Shown piece after piece: positions 13,269 to 14,922 of a stretch of DNA of 14,922 nt; within the stretch, counting starts at the first letter, position 1, and every line of letters starts with the position of its first letter. The notes beneath the pieces are model-generated. The model ran no database searches. It worked only from the letters and a program-made list of their open reading frames with translations, and was not told where the DNA came from. The DNA is from Synechococcus sp. GFB01 (GTDB lineage Bacteria; Cyanobacteriota; Cyanobacteriia; PCC-6307; Cyanobiaceae), in NCBI RefSeq assembly GCF_001039265.1, contig NZ_LFEK01000008.1, forward strand, positions 1 to 14,922. The letters run 5' to 3'. A program made the position numbers and the translations under genes.

Positions 13269-14871
13269 ATGGCAAGCCAGGTGACCACTCCAGGCCAGCT
13301 TGCCGTGCTGCGTTACAACGCCTACCCCCTAGGCGGCAGCCCCTGCTTCAGCCACATGCTGATCAGCAGCACCGCGCCGCTGGAGGCGGAGCTGCCCTAC
13401 CGCAGCGACATGGAGCCCGACGACCTGGAGCGCAGCGCTGAACGTGTGCTGGAGCTGCGCCGGCATCTCGATCAATTCTTCCGCACACCGGGTGCCGGCA
13501 CCGGCAACCAGTCCCTGCGGCTGGTGGTGCGGATCCACGGCTACAACGTGCCGTTGAACAGCGTGAAGAACGACTACGCCGCGGCCGAGCGCAAGTTCCA
13601 GCGTGACGCCCAGCGGATGGCCACGGATCCCCCGGACGACTACGTGCTGTTCGTGGATTACGCCTGGCCTTCCGAGCGAATCGGCGCCGGCGGCCCCTGC
13701 GCTGGATCCGGGCCATGCCGGTGGGTCTGCTGCTGCTGTTCGTGCTGGGCGGCGTTCTCAGCATCGCCGCGAATGGTGTGGCTGCCGCGCTGGGCCTGCT
13801 GCTGCTGGGCATCGGCATCACCCTGACGCTGCTGCGGGTGGTGGTGTACTTCCGAGACCGCGATCGGGCCGGCAGCTTCGGCGTGTTCGACGCGGTGGAG
13901 ATGATCCGGGCACTCCATCACCTGGTGCGGGACATCTCCAGCCACACCGGCTCCATCACCCGTCTGAAGCAGAGCGATGCAGGGCGGGTCAGCCTCAGCT
14001 TCCTGGGGCACAGCATGGGCACCTTCCTGACCACTGCGCTGATCCGCGTGCTCAGCAATGTGTTCGACGCCGGCGCCGACCGCCACCTCTGGGAAGACAA
14101 CCCACTGACGGGCCCGTTCGCCGGCCCCAGCTGCCCCGCGCCGCCAGCGAGGAGGAGCGCGACGAGATTCGGCGCCAGCTGGCCGGCATCGGCGAGCTGT
14201 TCATGCTCGAGCGATTGATCCTGGTGGCCGCCGACATCCCGGTGTGGGCCATCACCACAGGCCGCTCCAACTACCTGGCCAGCTGTCTGCGCCGCTTCCG
14301 CAACACCTTCCTGTTCGTCAACGACGCCGACATGGTGCTGCGGCTGGCCTCCACCCTGGCCAACTACTTCGTGTTTCCCTCCGGCACCCGCATCGGCGGC
14401 TATCGGCTCGGCAACCTGAGCATCAGCGGGCGGGGCCGGACCGATGGCTATGGCTGGCGTTCCTCGGATCTGAGGGATCTCGAACTGCACGGGGTGCTGC
14501 AGGCCAGACCGCTGTCCGAGCAGCCCTTCCGCTGTCCTCAATGGATCGACTACCCGCTCGATGTGATCGACTGCACCGACTACACCGATCAAGGCCGCCA
14601 TCTCAGTGCCTTCACCGCCGGCAACGCCCTGCTGCGGCCCCTCAACTACGCCGCCACCCTGGTGCTGATGCTGCTGGCCCCCCTGGGCATCGGCCAGATC
14701 GACAGCCATGGCGGCTACTTCCGCGGCCGCTTCTGCATGGACATGCTCTATGAATTGGCCCTGCGCGGAGTTCCTGACCAGAAGGAGCGATGGGACCAGA
14801 TCCAGGCCGGCTTGAAGCAGCACCGCATCAGCTGGATCAGCATCCCCAGTGGAGCGGACGCCGCGCCCTGA
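13269..14871 (+). CDS. Membrane-anchored alpha/beta hydrolase (two frameshifts as read)
   Basis: The frame from ATG 13269 breaks at two C4 runs (13694-13697 and 14125-14128); one C added to each gives 534 residues. Residues 84-93 contain RLVVRIHGYN, the strand and oxyanion turn of alpha/beta hydrolases. Two hydrophobic helices lie at about 150-166 and 170-194. FLGHSMG supplies the nucleophile Ser249. Asp438 and His481 (DSHGGYF) are candidates for the rest of the triad. The arrangement recalls the DUF900 hydrolase group; substrate unknown. The gene is strongly GC-rich, unlike the cassettes, and fits the host chromosome. Because both defects sit in identical C4 contexts, they are probably sequencing errors. 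A long open frame on the opposite strand is a by-product of the GC content. Confidence 0.75.
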
Positions 14872-14922
14872 GCAGGAGCAGGCGAGGCAAGCACTGGTCT
14901 GATGAACTCTCATCCGCAGCAA

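Noticed and set aside
13918..14922. Long minus-strand open frame (334 codons) opposite the hydrolase
   Set aside because: High GC content keeps the antisense frame open. It is rich in Gln, Ala and Gly without any domain, while the plus strand encodes a clear alpha/beta hydrolase.

Overview
This window is an integron-type gene-cassette array (a cluster of attC sites with no integron integrase visible) inside what looks like a tRNA-linked genomic island. The host is probably a GC-rich bacterium. The tRNA-Ser(CGA) at the left lacks an encoded CCA tail and the right flank is very GC-rich, which would suit a freshwater picocyanobacterium (Cyanobium/Vulcanococcus/Synechococcus type). That assignment is inference; no taxonomic marker is present.

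Layout. Left edge (1-1151): tRNA-Ser, an intergenic stretch with a GT-rich tandem repeat, and the broken N-terminal arm-binding part of a P4-type tyrosine integrase. Next comes a decayed IS5-family element on the minus strand (about 1152-2279). From 2292 to 12021 there are nine attC-like sites, all in one orientation, each at the 3' end of a plus-strand cassette. In order the cassettes carry: mntA-hepT (nucleotidyltransferase/HEPN toxin-antitoxin), a two-TM pentapeptide-repeat protein, a DUF1353 protein, mazEF-1, a RiboL-PSP-type HEPN protein with a stop codon in place of its catalytic Arg, an Mrr-type restriction endonuclease, mazEF-2, a second HEPN protein followed by a trypsin-like protease that is interrupted by an intact IS5-family element (9702-10863), and a SAM-dependent methyltransferase. 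The right flank (12022-14922) carries a lipoprotein gene and a membrane alpha/beta hydrolase and looks like resident chromosome.

The attC sites show the expected fold: R''/R' boxes of the CTAAC...GTTAG kind, and imperfectly paired arms with two unpaired extrahelical bases on one arm. They fall into at least three sequence families, so the cassettes were probably assembled from several sources. Most of the cargo is toxin-antitoxin, HEPN RNase or restriction functions, which fits addiction/defence roles that stabilise the array.

Reading caution: about 15 single-base frameshifts occur here, most needing one base added back, often in short homopolymers, and they affect flanking as well as cassette genes. 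Restoring them gives full-length proteins, so many apparent pseudogenes may be sequencing or assembly errors. Three in-frame stops (6414, 11634, 11673) are not explained this way. Frame-corrected lengths below are my own reconstruction.
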